Of a stretch of 64,000 bases of DNA, positions 1 through 10,459 are shown piece after piece; position 1 is the stretch's first letter; every line of letters begins with the position of its first letter. The position numbers and the translations under genes were made by a program. The stretch comes from Botrytis cinerea B05.10 (Eukaryota; Ascomycota; Leotiomycetes; Helotiales; Sclerotiniaceae): positions 2,046,001-2,110,000 of the forward strand of contig NC_037317.1 of NCBI RefSeq assembly GCF_000143535.2, in the 5' to 3' direction. A model generated the notes under the pieces. The model did not search any database. It saw only the letters and a list, made by a program, of their open reading frames with translations, and was not told the DNA's origin.

Positions 1-1335
1 GAGAGATTTGCGGAGAGCGAGGTGGAGCGGGGTTTCGCCGAGGGGTTGGGAGCGGATGTGGAAATTGGTGGGGGGCATGGCGTCTCCGATTAGCTCGATA
101 ATCTGGCAGCCTGAGATGGTGTTGCCGTGGTTTTCGATGAGGTGGTGGAGGGTGGGGAGGGGGAATTGAATGGAGCAGGGGGCTTGGAGGTCGAGGAGGT
201 GGCGGATTACGAGGGGATGTTCGTCTTTGATGCTGTCTGAGAGGACTTGTTTGAATTTTTGGAAGGCGGTGTCTTTGTAATTGCACTTGAGATAGATTTC
301 TTGGAAGAGACCGGATCGGCGATGGTCAATAGCTAGATCGAGAGGAGTGGAACCGATTTGATCTCCGTCGTCGAGGTTTGCTCCAGCTGCTATTAGGGTT
401 TTGGAGAGAGATAATGATTTGTGACATATCGCGAGATGGATGGGAGCCATGTGTCGATCGTTCAGTAAAGAGATGAATCCTGGCCGACTAGACATTTGAG
501 ACACAAGGAAATTTCCTATTTCATGATGCCCGTAACGGCAAGCCCAATGAAGGAGAGTATCATTATTGCCTGCCGCACCCGTTGATAGTATTTGAAAAAC
601 ATTGACTCCATTTTCCAAGAACTTTTTAATAACTGGAAGTGCTTCAGCTGTTCTTGTAGCTAGAAATATCGGCGGGTGTCCTGATCCATTGGCATTGTAG
701 TTAAGATCTCCACCTCGTGCTTTCACAGCGTCAATGATCGGTATCAAAGCCCCTATCTTATACCTAACCAATGCATAAACCAACACTGATTGATTCGTCG
801 AGTTGATAGCCAAAACGTCTGCACCACCTTGAAGTAAAAACTCAATCAATCCATGTTGTTCTGCCGCGACAGCGGAGTGTAAGACTGTATTCCCTGCCCA
901 GTCACGTGAGTTGATATCGAGACCTTTGGTAATGAACATCTTCAAAAGTTTTTCATGACCAGCTGCGGCTAAGAGATGTAACCAAGTAGCACCGTTTCTT
1001 TCTCTTCCTCCAAAACGAGTTTGTGCCCATCCCAGCGATCGATTGTTGAAATAATCCATTACATATTCGGATTCCCAATGAGGAGCACACGCCCATAAAC
1101 GTCGTTGAGAAACATAGCTGCGACCTCGACTGTACACCCATATTGACCTTGCTCTAGGTTCCGGTTCATTGTCTATAGCGGGACGAAAGTGACGACGGAA
1201 AGCTTTTTGATAGAGAAGGAATGTTAGGATTTTCGCATGGCGTTTGGAGGTCTGGATCAAGGCGTTGAGTGGAGCTCTCCGAAGGTGGTCGCCAATACAC
1301 TGGATTAGCTCTGGTGGAAGCTGATTGATGTCCAT
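1..1335 (-). CDS. F-box/ankyrin-repeat protein, 3' end outside window
   Basis: An uninterrupted frame of 445 codons runs from an ATG at 1335 to the left edge, so the C-terminus is missing. The first ~50 residues look like a fungal F-box (MDINQLPPELIQCIGDHLRR, then a LNALIQTSK segment), which in the family binds Skp1 in SCF ubiquitin ligases. From about residue 115 there are ankyrin-type repeats, with cores such as NGATWLHLLAAAGHEKLLK, AGNTVLHSAVAAEQHGLIEF, DTLLHWACRYGHHEIGNFL and GETPLHLALRKSL at the edge. Ankyrin repeats would recruit the substrate. No intron is needed in the visible part. F-box/ankyrin proteins are abundant and variable in filamentous fungi, so the substrate cannot be guessed. 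The start is chosen because it directly precedes the F-box. Confidence 0.85.
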   Translation of the reverse strand, partial: MDINQLPPELIQCIGDHLRRAPLNALIQTSKRHAKILTFLLYQKAFRRHFRPAIDNEPEPRARSIWVYSRGRSYVSQRRLWACAPHWESEYVMDYFNNRSLGWAQTRFGGRERNGATWLHLLAAAGHEKLLKMFITKGLDINSRDWAGNTVLHSAVAAEQHGLIEFLLQGGADVLAINSTNQSVLVYALVRYKIGALIPIIDAVKARGGDLNYNANGSGHPPIFLATRTAEALPVIKKFLENGVNVFQILSTGAAGNNDTLLHWACRYGHHEIGNFLVSQMSSRPGFISLLNDRHMAPIHLAICHKSLSLSKTLIAAGANLDDGDQIGSTPLDLAIDHRRSGLFQEIYLKCNYKDTAFQKFKQVLSDSIKDEHPLVIRHLLDLQAPCSIQFPLPTLHHLIENHGNTISGCQIIELIGDAMPPTNFHIRSQPLGETPLHLALRKSL

Positions 1336-4300
1336 GGTTCAAGGAGGTTTTGTGAAAGTATTGATGAAAGGGTATTGACACAGGGCAGTAGAATGCTGCA
1401 TCAAGACTCGATTTGATGGATATGTTAAATTAATCCTCGATATCAAAGCAAGATTGTTCAAGTACGGTTCTATTTTCAGTGCTTTGCCGTATTGCTTTTT
1501 ATGTCCATAGTCCGACGCGGACCACTTGGGTTGAAGGTTGAGGGACGATGATTTAGATGTCAGGTGAGCGAGGTATGTTTGGGTAGAAAGGTCAAAGTTT
1601 GCCCCTGACTCGGAGTAGTGATTAAGTTGAAGAAAAAGCAAGTTCAAGTCGATACTCAGATGCGTTGAATGTTCATGTGAGGTCGACAATCAGATGTTTT
1701 GGGTGTTCAATTTTAGATTCGATAATCGATAATCGAACACTGTTTTATATTAGGCGTGGTTTGGGGGAGGAGGGAGGAGGGAGGGTTTCAATATATAAGA
1801 ATCAACGACCAATTGACCGGAGACGAGGTGTATATCAATCAAGAAGGAAGTAGGTATGGTTGGAGTGAAGTCGGTGTAAAGAGAGAAATCGAATGAGGCT
1901 GGACATCTATCAAATCGATGTAACTCTCGTAGATATTGAAGAACTGGAGACCAAGAGTTGTTACAACAAGGCTTGTCCCGTAAAGAATGATTGATTCACT
2001 TTGTATTTGGAACTTTGCATCTGTATTTGGCTCGAGCATACGGCGCGGTAATCAATTTCTAGAGCATAACAAACGATGTTTGATCTCTCGATATAACTTA
2101 ACAATTCTTGCCCGTCCCTTTCGTGCGAAGCATCCGTACAATGAAATGTTCTTTTGGTAGGGTTGGGCTAATCAGTCAAGTATGGATCAAGGTCAGGTTG
2201 TCGGTATACGTTTTGGATGTAGGTACAGTAGAAGAACAACACATTTCAGCCGAAGGATACCGAATCCGAGAATCTTCTTCTCATTTGAATGGTACATGGT
2301 GCGTACTAGACATGTATGTAGGTAATATATATGGAATCCGTGTTCTAGAAAAGCAATTGACAACAGAGCAAATATAAATTGTCGAGTCACACGATATGTA
2401 ATGCGTGCATATGCAACATTGGAAGACGTCTGAGGCTCCTCCAAGATCCTATTTGTTCGCAGAGTGTGTAAGGTTGTCATGATTGTCATCACTGGTCATA
2501 CACTCTGTGGGCTAGAATTGGTCGAGAGTAGGGATGCTGGAGGGGAGGTAGGGATGAAAGCACTGGAGTGGATGGCTCGGATGATATGGTGGTCCAATAA
2601 CTCATCGCCATTTTATATAAGAAGAGAAGAGATGGCAGCAATAGCCGCGACGCCCCAATCGAGAATCTATAGAATCTTTAGGCGAAAAGATAGACAACGA
2701 CGGCAACGGCGACAACGGCGACAACGACGACAACAACAAGAAAGGCCAACGACAATACGTGAACACGAAACCACCAAGTCATGTCACTGTGGCCAACTTG
2801 TATACCGATTACCTGGAACATGTACATATACGCGTGCAAACACTGCTGACAGTTACGATTAATCTGTGTTTGGGCCATTATTTCTCTCTACCTTGTGAAT
2901 TTACGGAGTTGAAGCTTGAGGCGTTGGACAGAAAGCCCTTTCCTCAGTTTGAACCATCAACTCTGATACTCCACGATCGGCCAGAGTTCTTGTTGTTGTC
3001 GAGGTCATTCTTTGTTCAATCGCTGCACAGGTAGGCAAGATTTGAAAATGCTAATTCAATTACCAGCATTCAGCTCTGTCCGATCTCACGCACGCTTCAC
3101 ACGTTGAGGATCGCAGAAATGAGAAGCTGCCCTGGATGTTTTCTTCTGCCAGAAGAGCAGGTCGTCGTAAAGGATAAGCAGTGAAAGGTGCCCGGATTCA
3201 TATATGTTCGAGGATATTCGGGCTCTCGAGCGTTTTCGATCTCGACAATCTCCCAGAATTTGGTTGTCCGCGAAATACAGCCACAGATGGCGTCCTGTTC
3301 AGTGGAACTTTGGAATATGAAGGAAATCTCGAGAAGGGTTCGAAGTGGGGTATCGGCACATATATTCGAGCGTTTAAGGGCGATTTATCGATCATCTCTT
3401 TCACACAGGGCCCTTGACATTATCAGCAATAATTGTAATGTCAACTGCCAATATACCTGGAAGCGGAATTTCCCCACTTGTTCTCGAAATTGCAGACGCC
3501 AATTGCTATCGACATCGATATCGATACTCCGTTATCTGTTGCAGCCTTCGAAATTCTGCCATAAATATACAAAGGATATTGCTGGAACGTTTGTTCTTTT
3601 CGAGTTGTAGTGGCTGGCTTGATTAGGTGCGATTATGTTTTCTTAGTGGTTACGTTCTTGGTCAAAGTGGAAGAGCTGGTGAGGTTCTCGCTTTCGATTG
3701 TTCAATACACTTCTACGAGGGTTCCTTTTCTTTGATAAGTTTCAAGGTTTGTAAATAATTCTTTGGGCCCTTAAGTGTTATCTGTCGCGAGTTTATCGGA
3801 GTATAGACTTCATCTCACTAGTTGTGACTCTATGAAGCTATTTGAGGGGGGCTATTAGTCCGTGGTATTTGTCATTGCAGATATTCTATGCTTCATAGAC
3901 CGCGAGTGAGAGTTCCGAGAGAGATAAAAGTCATTGTGAAGCATGCATACTTACCGCAAGGTTATGTGATATCTATATCCATAATTCCACACGGATTGAG
4001 GTATCGAGAAAAGTTTTCCGAAGAATCTGACCGGTCAAAATGCGTTGTCACTTCGATACCTTTAACATAAAGATACGAAGCACGTTATTCATCTGTTACT
4101 CGCATCATACTATTTGAATTTTCAACCAAGCGTGGTGCATTTGTTTTCCAATTCGCCTTTGATATAGAAGTGCTCCTTTTGCTTTGCTCCGACCAAATCA
4201 TTCATATACCTACTACTTCTAGCATCTCTGATCTATATTATAGAATTGGACGGTTTGTGTTTAGTCTCTTTCCAGTTTACATTTCATACTAGGCAGCGCT

Positions 4301-4506
4301 TTATGGGCCTAATGACAGATTTCAATCTTTTCAAGATTCATGTAGGGTCGAAGTTAGTGGGAGTTTTCGCTCTTGACCGTTAAACGTCATTCATCACTCA
4401 CGGATTGTTTCCAAAATTGTTTCACGTCCTTCATACTTTGATTCTCAAGACTTTATAGCATTTGCTTTCCCATTATTCTTTATCATTGCCCTTCATTTAA
4501 TTCTTG
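1336..4506. other. Gene-poor interval
   Basis: No supported gene. Reading frames are short (at most ~140 codons), overlap each other on both strands, and many lack an ATG. A frame at 3181-3417 has a slightly protein-like composition but no ATG, no recognisable domain and no splice partners. A degenerate CAACGG/CGACAA microsatellite lies at about 2693-2740. The proximal part (1336 to ~2000) should hold the 5' leader and promoter of the F-box/ankyrin gene; I see no clear TATA element there. Confidence 0.5.
2693..2740. repeat. Degenerate CAACGG/CGACAA microsatellite
   Basis: Short tandem units built from CGACAA, CGGCAA and CAACGG. They generate a spurious Arg/Gln-rich frame on the + strand and a Val-rich one on the - strand. 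Confidence 0.7.
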
Positions 4507-5798
4507 ATGGCTACCGCATTCGTCGATACCCCGTTCGAACTGCCTGCCTTCGAGACAAAGTATTCAATCATGAATCCACAGTCGAAACCGAACATTCTTA
4601 CTCCCTTTCTCAGAATATCATCTGAACTTCAATTCTTTTACCAATCCAAAGAATTGGATGCAAGGCCTTATCTAGTCAGTATAATTCATGACACGATGAT
4701 TTTCCGGCCAATAATTTTCCTCTGCTAACACGTGTTTGCAAGACCATACCCAAGTCACTTTTGAGTTCCCCCGAGAGCCCCTATATATATATATATACGC
4801 ACATGCGTTTAGAAATCCAAGAATTTTTAGAGGACTCAATGTGTCGTACAACACTCTGAAGACCAAGCGTGAGCATATTGAACACTTGTTATCTCGACGC
4901 ACATCAGTCTTGGGTGTACAAATTTGGCTCCCAGATCCTGCGCTGGTGAAAATTGTGCTCGAAATGTTCTGCTTCTGTATTCGCATAGTTTGTGTAAGTA
5001 GTGAACTCTTACCCGCTGCGGAGCGACCTCCAATTTGCATCACTGGAATGAAAAGCTTACAATGTGCCATAGCAAATGCAATTGTTTGCACGCAGTTCTG
5101 CGTTTGGAGACTAACCAAGGAGATATATCTTCGAAGTGATCGAAAGGCTACGTGAGAGGCCTGGTTCTTTGAGTCAAGCACGTCTAAAAATCGTTATGAC
5201 GGGTTTATCTCTGATAAGTCGGGAAACCCGTGCTACATCATGTTGCTCAACATGTCACCACGGCCATAAAGACCCGCCCTACTTGAAACTACTATACCTA
5301 GAAGATGAAGTGATGGCTCCATTGAAAAGTTGGTCATCGCTTCAGGAAATACCACGGATATCAATAAGTAATCATCTGCAAATTTCAATCTTTTCTTGAA
5401 ATGCACAATCAAATTACAATTCAGATGCTGACCAGAATAACCATTGCTGCAGAAGCCTGATGAATGCGTTGCTTGTTACGGACCTAATTATACGCCCGTG
5501 GCCACTGTACTCTGCGACCATAAACATACCTGCTTAACATGCATTCTGCGATGGATTGGAAGCGAAGATCCTCCTAATGGATGCCCTTATTGCCGCACCA
5601 AGATCGCTCAATTGGAAACATTAGTACCACATCCTCAATTCCGAATCGAAGAATCCCAAACAATATCAATATGCCAACTCGCGAGACCTTTTGCAGAAAC
5701 TGAAATGGGCTGTGAGGAGATGGGAAGAGGCGGAAAGAGGTAATAGAGGTTGTGAATTTCGTAGGGACTTGGATTTGGCAGGCCTCGAAAGAGGATAG
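4507..5798 (+). CDS. RING-finger protein, exon structure unresolved (possibly disrupted)
   Basis: The supported part is the C3HC4-type RING near 5460-5605: CVAC, then LCDHKHTCLTC, then CPYC, spaced as in zinc-binding E3 ubiquitin ligase RINGs. Upstream, a plausible first exon (4507-4678) and second exon (4743-4993) are separated by an intron with donor GTATAA and a good TGCTAAC branch site before the acceptor at 4742. A GTAAGT donor at 4994 opens a further intron. Beyond it I could not join the frames: the exon-2 frame meets TGA at 5153 and TAA near 5262, while the RING needs a phase-0 acceptor at 5452. At the 3' end, either the RING frame stops at 5743, or an intron at 5624-5696 leads into a Trp/Glu/Arg-rich tail ending with TAG at 5796-5798. 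The gene may be decayed or may have unusual splicing. Confidence 0.45.
4782..4797. repeat. (TA)8 microsatellite
   Basis: Perfect TA run inside the presumed second exon of the RING gene, encoding alternating Tyr/Ile. A length change here would shift the frame. Confidence 0.8.
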
Positions 5799-5840
5799 AA
5801 GAAAGGGTGTAGAACAGCGTAGGCAGAAGCGGAGGCGCTG

Positions 5841-5867
5841 GAGATTGAGATTGAGATTGAGATTGAG
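5841..5867. repeat. (GAGATT)4 microsatellite
   Basis: Four to five tandem hexamers, purine-rich on the + strand. They lie just 3' of the RING gene. Confidence 0.8.
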
Positions 5868-6479
5868 AAAGGCTATAGTTCACAAGGTCAAAACTATTTA
5901 GGTGAGGTGCTGGGAAAGGAAGGAAATTCGTCAATTGGTGGCAGTGGTCATGGTGCGCTGAATTGGTAGTGAAATAATTTGGGGGTGGTAGAGAAGATAA
6001 TACAGAGGTCAGTGATTCTGAGTGCTTCGGCATATATGCGCGGGTATTATTACAATGTTCATGTCAATTTTTATGCCGTCGTCAATATCATCATTGTTGG
6101 ACAGCAGCATGTTCTTGAGCATATAGGTCGGTTTGGGAGACCTGGTTTCAAAATTTTCTCTTATGTTCTGAGAGATGTGGTGAAGATGGAGGTCGACTTT
6201 CTTAATAAGTTACTTGCTCCCTCGCTCATTTGACTATAAGTGTCTTTTGAAGATGAGCTTTGGTTTGTTGAAGATGTATAAGACGACGATTATGCTTTTG
6301 CTGTTGCTGAAATTTTCATTCGGCACATTGATAAAAGTGGGGGATTTGAGGGATACTTTGAGTATACTGAATATGGTTCAGATAGGGGAGACGACTTACT
6401 TGTAGGGGTAGGTTTGGGTATAGATTCAAGGTGAGGGATATTTCAGAGATGTTCTGGAGAAATGGACATGAATCTTCCA

Positions 6480-6840
6480 TTACGGGAGGAAGGACTTTTC
6501 GGAGTGGGGATGTGTAATTATTTGAGGATTGTCACATTTTGTTATAATAGCCATGTCTAATTTACTCTGCCTCCACGGCAGTGGCCCTCGGAGAGCCAGT
6601 GGAGCGTCACCCATTTTTACCTCTCTTTTTATGGGGGCAAGCTCCCAAATCCCCTTCTGCTCGCTGCGCTCGGAAGATGAAAAACTTTTCCTTCCCGTCA
6701 ATTATATATTTGATATGCCTCGAATTTAAAATTTCAGGGGTTTTAGCACGCTTGTATCCTTTGGTATTAATTATCAGGCAGTCATGATGCCCGGACCATT
6801 TTTGTGCGGCGAAGAATGCCAAGACTTTTGAATATATCTT
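6480..6840 (-). other. Possible mitochondrial-derived insertion (NUMT), low confidence
   Basis: A compact GC-rich block (about 6560-6680, with GGGGGCAAGCTCCC and CTCGCTGCGCTCGG) is embedded in very AT-rich DNA (6690-6770). Read on the - strand it gives a frame with INTKGYKRAKTPEIL followed by FRAQRAEGDLGACPHKK. GC clusters of this kind beside AT-rich intronic frames are typical of fungal mitochondrial genomes, so this may be a nuclear copy of mitochondrial intron DNA. The assignment rests on style alone, not on a matched mitochondrial gene. A local GC-rich repeat is the alternative. Confidence 0.3.
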
Positions 6841-6978
6841 CAGTTGAATTTCTTCATCTTTTGAATCATGCTGAACAACTTCGTTCTTCTTTTCAATCTT
6901 CATCAATCGTTGGTCTACAGCGCCTTTCTCCGTTCCTTGTATTCCATTGAGTTGCAAGTCTATAATTGGAAATCTTAG

Positions 6979-6986
6979 TATATAAG
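6979..6986 (+). promoter_or_regulatory. TATA-like element of the gene at 7028
   Basis: TATATAAG, 42 bases before the ATG. The A/C-rich leader between them (AACCAACAAC units just before the start codon) is typical of well-expressed fungal genes. Confidence 0.5.
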
Positions 6987-7027
6987 CTTTCTCACCCCAC
7001 AATAACCAACAACCAACAACATCCACC

Positions 7028-7960
7028 ATGGAATATACTCCACTCTCTAACCTTATCTTCCTCACAGCATTCTTTGGAATTGTCAACGCATCCTTCAATC
7101 TTAATACTTCTGGTCCAGATTGGGATTACGTTGCTAAAGATCTCGCAAATACCACTTCTCAAGCTTGTATAGCTGCTTATAGTGCTGATATCGATTGCGA
7201 TGACACACTGTTAGGATTGGTTGCTTCTATGCGACCTGCTTTCAAACCTACTTCTGCAGATTTTGATAATACTTGTACAACAAGTTGCTATGAGTCTGTA
7301 GATGCATATCTCAAAGGTATCCAAGAAGCATGTACTGCAGATGGTGATGCTGCGCAGCAGTATGTAGGAGGAACTCCTTCTGAAGCTCTTGTGCCGGTAG
7401 AGATTGTTGCCCAAGTATTTCAATATACACTTGCGAAGGATTGTGCTAAGTTGACGTAAGTACAATTTTCATCATGGATCGAGTTCACTAGCTGATTTTA
7501 TAGAAATGGTACATATTGCCATGATGCCGCTTCCTCTTCGTCGGCCTCAAAATTCTCTTGTGATGATGAATGTGCAGTTCAAGAATATCAAACGGCTCAC
7601 GATTATCCGGGCTCGGAATATCAGTTCAATTATTATTGGCTGGTTTCTATTGGAGAGTGGTGGGAAAGTGAATTTGGGGATGGGTGGAAAAGATTACAGC
7701 AGTGTGGAGAGGCTGTTGAGAGTACGACTTTGAGTTCGGCGACAGCGATGACTACATCCACAACCTCGGTTTCTTCTAGTGGAACTAGTGCTACAGTTTC
7801 TACTTCCAGTACTGGTACTAGCACTTCCTCATCTGCAGTAGCCTTTGCAGAATCATCGCCAACTGGAACTAGTGTACCCATAAAATCGGGGGCGCTGAAG
7901 GTTAGCTATTCTCTGGGATCATTGTTCCTAGGAATCTCGTACTCGATGTTTTTCATGTAG
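7028..7960 (+). CDS. Secreted Cys-rich, Ser/Thr-rich, GPI-anchor-type protein
   Basis: Two exons, 7028-7455 and 7504-7960, flank a 48-nt intron (GTAAGT donor, TTATAG acceptor) and encode about 294 residues. The N-terminus is a signal peptide (hydrophobic LSNLIFLTAFFGIVNA, cleavage before SF). The ectodomain, residues ~20-200, has ten cysteines, including TCTTSC and SCDDEC, and N-glycosylation sites NTS, NTT and NGT. About residues 205-270 are almost pure Ser/Thr with Ala and Val, consistent with a heavily O-glycosylated stalk. The tail ends in a small-residue site (SGA) and a hydrophobic stretch (YSLGSLFLGISYSMFFM), as in GPI-anchored wall proteins. It should sit at the plasma membrane or cell wall. 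I do not recognise the cysteine domain. The paired cysteines and single Ser/Thr stalk resemble CFEM-like proteins in outline only; the spacing does not fit CFEM. Confidence 0.8.
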
Positions 7961-9112
7961 CTCTAGAATACTTTAATTTTTCTCTGCCATTTGTTTGTTA
8001 TGATATAATTTTCCACAAGCTTTTTGTTCTCTGCCTGTTGGTGATTTTTTCTACGTCACCTACTTTCGACACAAAAGAGTCTAAGTTTTAGACCACTACG
8101 AACATGTGTACTTATTGTATAATTAATTGCAGACCATTTGTATAGACAAGATGTTTCTATATTGGCCTACGATATGTTGGAATCGATTTATGTAAGTAAT
8201 TTTCTCATAACCATTTTTGGCGACCCCTTTTCTGAATCAGACAGTAGTTGTATTTTTAGATACATGTATGGCCCCAAAATGTAGGCCTCTAGGAAATACA
8301 TGTATCATAGCACCAAATGACACATGCCATTCTCTTTTCATTAGGTGGAGTCTTCAACAGTGCTCGCAATGAGTGGTTTCGGTACTTCTCCTAAACCCAA
8401 CCCAGACCGTTGGTACGCAAAAGTCTACTGGGTCACTTATGGCCCAGCCTATCTGGCCCAAGATTGAAATAGAGTTACCCATTAGTATCTATAACGAAGC
8501 ATACTTGGTCATTTAGCAAATTCAAGTTCCGAATAGATTTGAAAATCCAAATTCGAAGCTTGAATTGAAGTTGATCACAGTTAATAGAACCACCCAATAC
8601 CTATCCACCCTACGAAACTCTCAAGCTAAGTCTCAGCCCAGAACAATCAATCAATCATGGGTTACCATACTATATTACCTGGCCCAATGCAACCCATGGT
8701 TTGTCCAATTCAGCTGCATCACCCGACCCACCCATTGCGAGTACCAGTCTTTAGTCCATGTCGACATTTTTCACGGGAGAACCCACTTGTATATCGAATT
8801 TTATACACATTTGGGAATTGACCGACCAGCTTCACGACGCTGTGCGAAAAGATAGCCTCTTTCACAATAATAGCAATGGCCGTGATGTCGACGCATTTTA
8901 GTCAAGTGGCGACAAAATACGAAACTGAAGAAGTCCAAAGATATCACTGGTTATAGATTTGCAAACATCTCAGTAGGTATATAAAGCTCTCAAAGTACTA
9001 ACGAAGTACCCAAAACATACATCAACAACGATTTATCAAACATTCCTATAAGAGAGAAGCTTCAATACAGTCCTACCATCAAATCAAGTGCATAAAAGCA
9101 TCAGAAGAAAAA
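7961..9112. other. Intergenic, 3' flank of 7028 gene and promoter of 9113 gene
   Basis: No supported gene; a 96-codon frame at 8565-8855 lacks an ATG at its start and any domain. AT-rich 3' flank up to ~8330. A block at 8380-8720 contains several GGCCCA/TGGGCC-type words in both orientations (near 8443, 8455 and 8681) but no clear element boundary. A TATATAAAG element precedes the next gene. Confidence 0.5.
8978..8986 (+). promoter_or_regulatory. TATA-like element of the gene at 9113
   Basis: TATATAAAG lies 127 bases upstream of the ATG, followed by an A-rich leader. Confidence 0.45.
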
Positions 9113-10459
9113 ATGCCCTCCCGTAAGACCTACAAAAAGGATAAAACCACCGGGGCATTGACACCACACAAGCATGGCGAGTACGACGGAGATGGTGACA
9201 GGATCACCACATATAGAAAGAACAGCAAGGGAGACCTGGTGGTTGACATAGATGGGAGACTCGACGTGAATGAGAAGGAAGTTAAGAAATACAAAAAGTG
9301 CAAAGCCGAAAACTATTATCGTCGAGATGTTCGTGGTACCTACACCGCAGATCAAGTCGACAAGTTCCGCCAAGAGTTGAGGGAAGTCCCGAAAACATCT
9401 GCTCTTACTGCGGAACTTGAGCAGCAGAGGGGAGAGACCCAGCGTGTAGAGGGGAGAAACGAACGTGCTGATGCTGCACAAGCTAGACAATCAGGAGGTC
9501 GGGGTGCATCGTCAAGAACATCTACAAGGGGAGACTCGGGTAGACAGCCTATTCCAGCATCTGGAGATAGACCGAGGAGAGTGAGTCCGCAGGGCCGAGC
9601 TCTTACTCGAAGACAGATCGAGGAACAGGTTCTAGAAGAAGTAGAGGCAACAGCACGCTATCACGAACCTGGTTTATTTCCCGAACGTGAGCCTGTTGGC
9701 TCCCATGATCCATTAGACAAGCCACCGAGCTACAAAGACCACAAAAAAGACTATAAGGATGAGCGGTTTGCCAATGAAACTGCAGGACCTGTCAATCGAA
9801 ATGCCCCGCCTTACAAGGAAAACCCTCTCTCCTTTGCTGGGCCAACTGGTCTGACTCCTAAATTAGGCAAACGGTTGCCAAAAGATACAAACCCTCCCAT
9901 AAGTTGGGATGGTAGACACGATCCTAATGCTCCTAACAGCTATTCGAGCGGCGAGTTCAAGGGTAGGCGTGGAAACCATTTGACTAGTAGCGATGAAGAA
10001 AATCCTCGTCGATATACTAGTGGTTCGGATAATGTTTTTAGAATGTCGGATTTAGAGAAGGACTTGCCATCTGAAGAGGAAACCAAGCCTACGAGTCTGT
10101 CTAAGCCGAGGGCTTCTTCCAGAAACCGAAGTTCGACCAAAGCACCAGAATCGAAACCACCCAAGAAGACCTCGGCCGAAGAAACATCAGCCAGAAAGCT
10201 GCGTACAAATAGACCGTTGTCGAGCGATAGCTCATTCGGAGACTCGGAGAATTCACCTCCGAATTTCTTGTCGCAAGCTAGACGCCGTGGAACTGGGGAT
10301 CAGGGTTCTAGAAGAAGAGAAACTAGCACTGATAGAAATGGTAAGGAGAAGGAAAAGGAAAAGGAAAAGGAAAAGAAGTCGAGTAAAGATCCGGCAAAGT
10401 CGAGTAGTTCCAAGAAGCGTCACGGATCATCGGATCCTGATAGTCTCTATAGAAGTTGA
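9113..10459 (+). CDS. Basic, low-complexity (disordered) hypothetical protein
   Basis: Single exon, 448 codons, ATG preceded by an A-rich leader. The N-terminal ~95 residues are the only part with ordered-looking sequence: many Lys/Tyr/Asp, with a YDGDGDRITTYRKNSKGDL segment and a KKYKKCKAENYYRRD segment. From residue ~100 to the end it is charged and Ser/Arg/Pro-rich, with a KEKEKEKEKEKK run near residue 420 and a serine/lysine tail. There is no signal peptide or membrane segment, so a nuclear or cytoplasmic protein is likely. The length and the consistent codon-level amino-acid bias argue that it is real. I do not recognise a family, so function is unknown; it could be an orphan restricted to related fungi. 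Confidence 0.75.
   Translation: MPSRKTYKKDKTTGALTPHKHGEYDGDGDRITTYRKNSKGDLVVDIDGRLDVNEKEVKKYKKCKAENYYRRDVRGTYTADQVDKFRQELREVPKTSALTAELEQQRGETQRVEGRNERADAAQARQSGGRGASSRTSTRGDSGRQPIPASGDRPRRVSPQGRALTRRQIEEQVLEEVEATARYHEPGLFPEREPVGSHDPLDKPPSYKDHKKDYKDERFANETAGPVNRNAPPYKENPLSFAGPTGLTPKLGKRLPKDTNPPISWDGRHDPNAPNSYSSGEFKGRRGNHLTSSDEENPRRYTSGSDNVFRMSDLEKDLPSEEETKPTSLSKPRASSRNRSSTKAPESKPPKKTSAEETSARKLRTNRPLSSDSSFGDSENSPPNFLSQARRRGTGDQGSRRRETSTDRNGKEKEKEKEKEKKSSKDPAKSSSSKKRHGSSDPDSLYRS

Larger units (their letters stand above)
5799..7027. other. Intergenic: hexamer repeat, GC-cluster block, promoter
   Basis: Contains a GAGATT hexamer repeat (5841-5867), AT-rich sequence without a supported gene, and the GC-cluster block described separately (about 6480-6840). 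The last ~190 bases are the promoter and leader of the secreted-protein gene at 7028, with a TATA element at 6979-6986. Confidence 0.6.

Noticed and set aside
4672..5181. 169-codon - strand frame with a Walker-A-like GGRSAAGKSS motif
   Set aside because: It is antisense to the better supported RING exons, lacks any other ATPase/GTPase motif, and spans a (TA) repeat; the P-loop match is coincidental.
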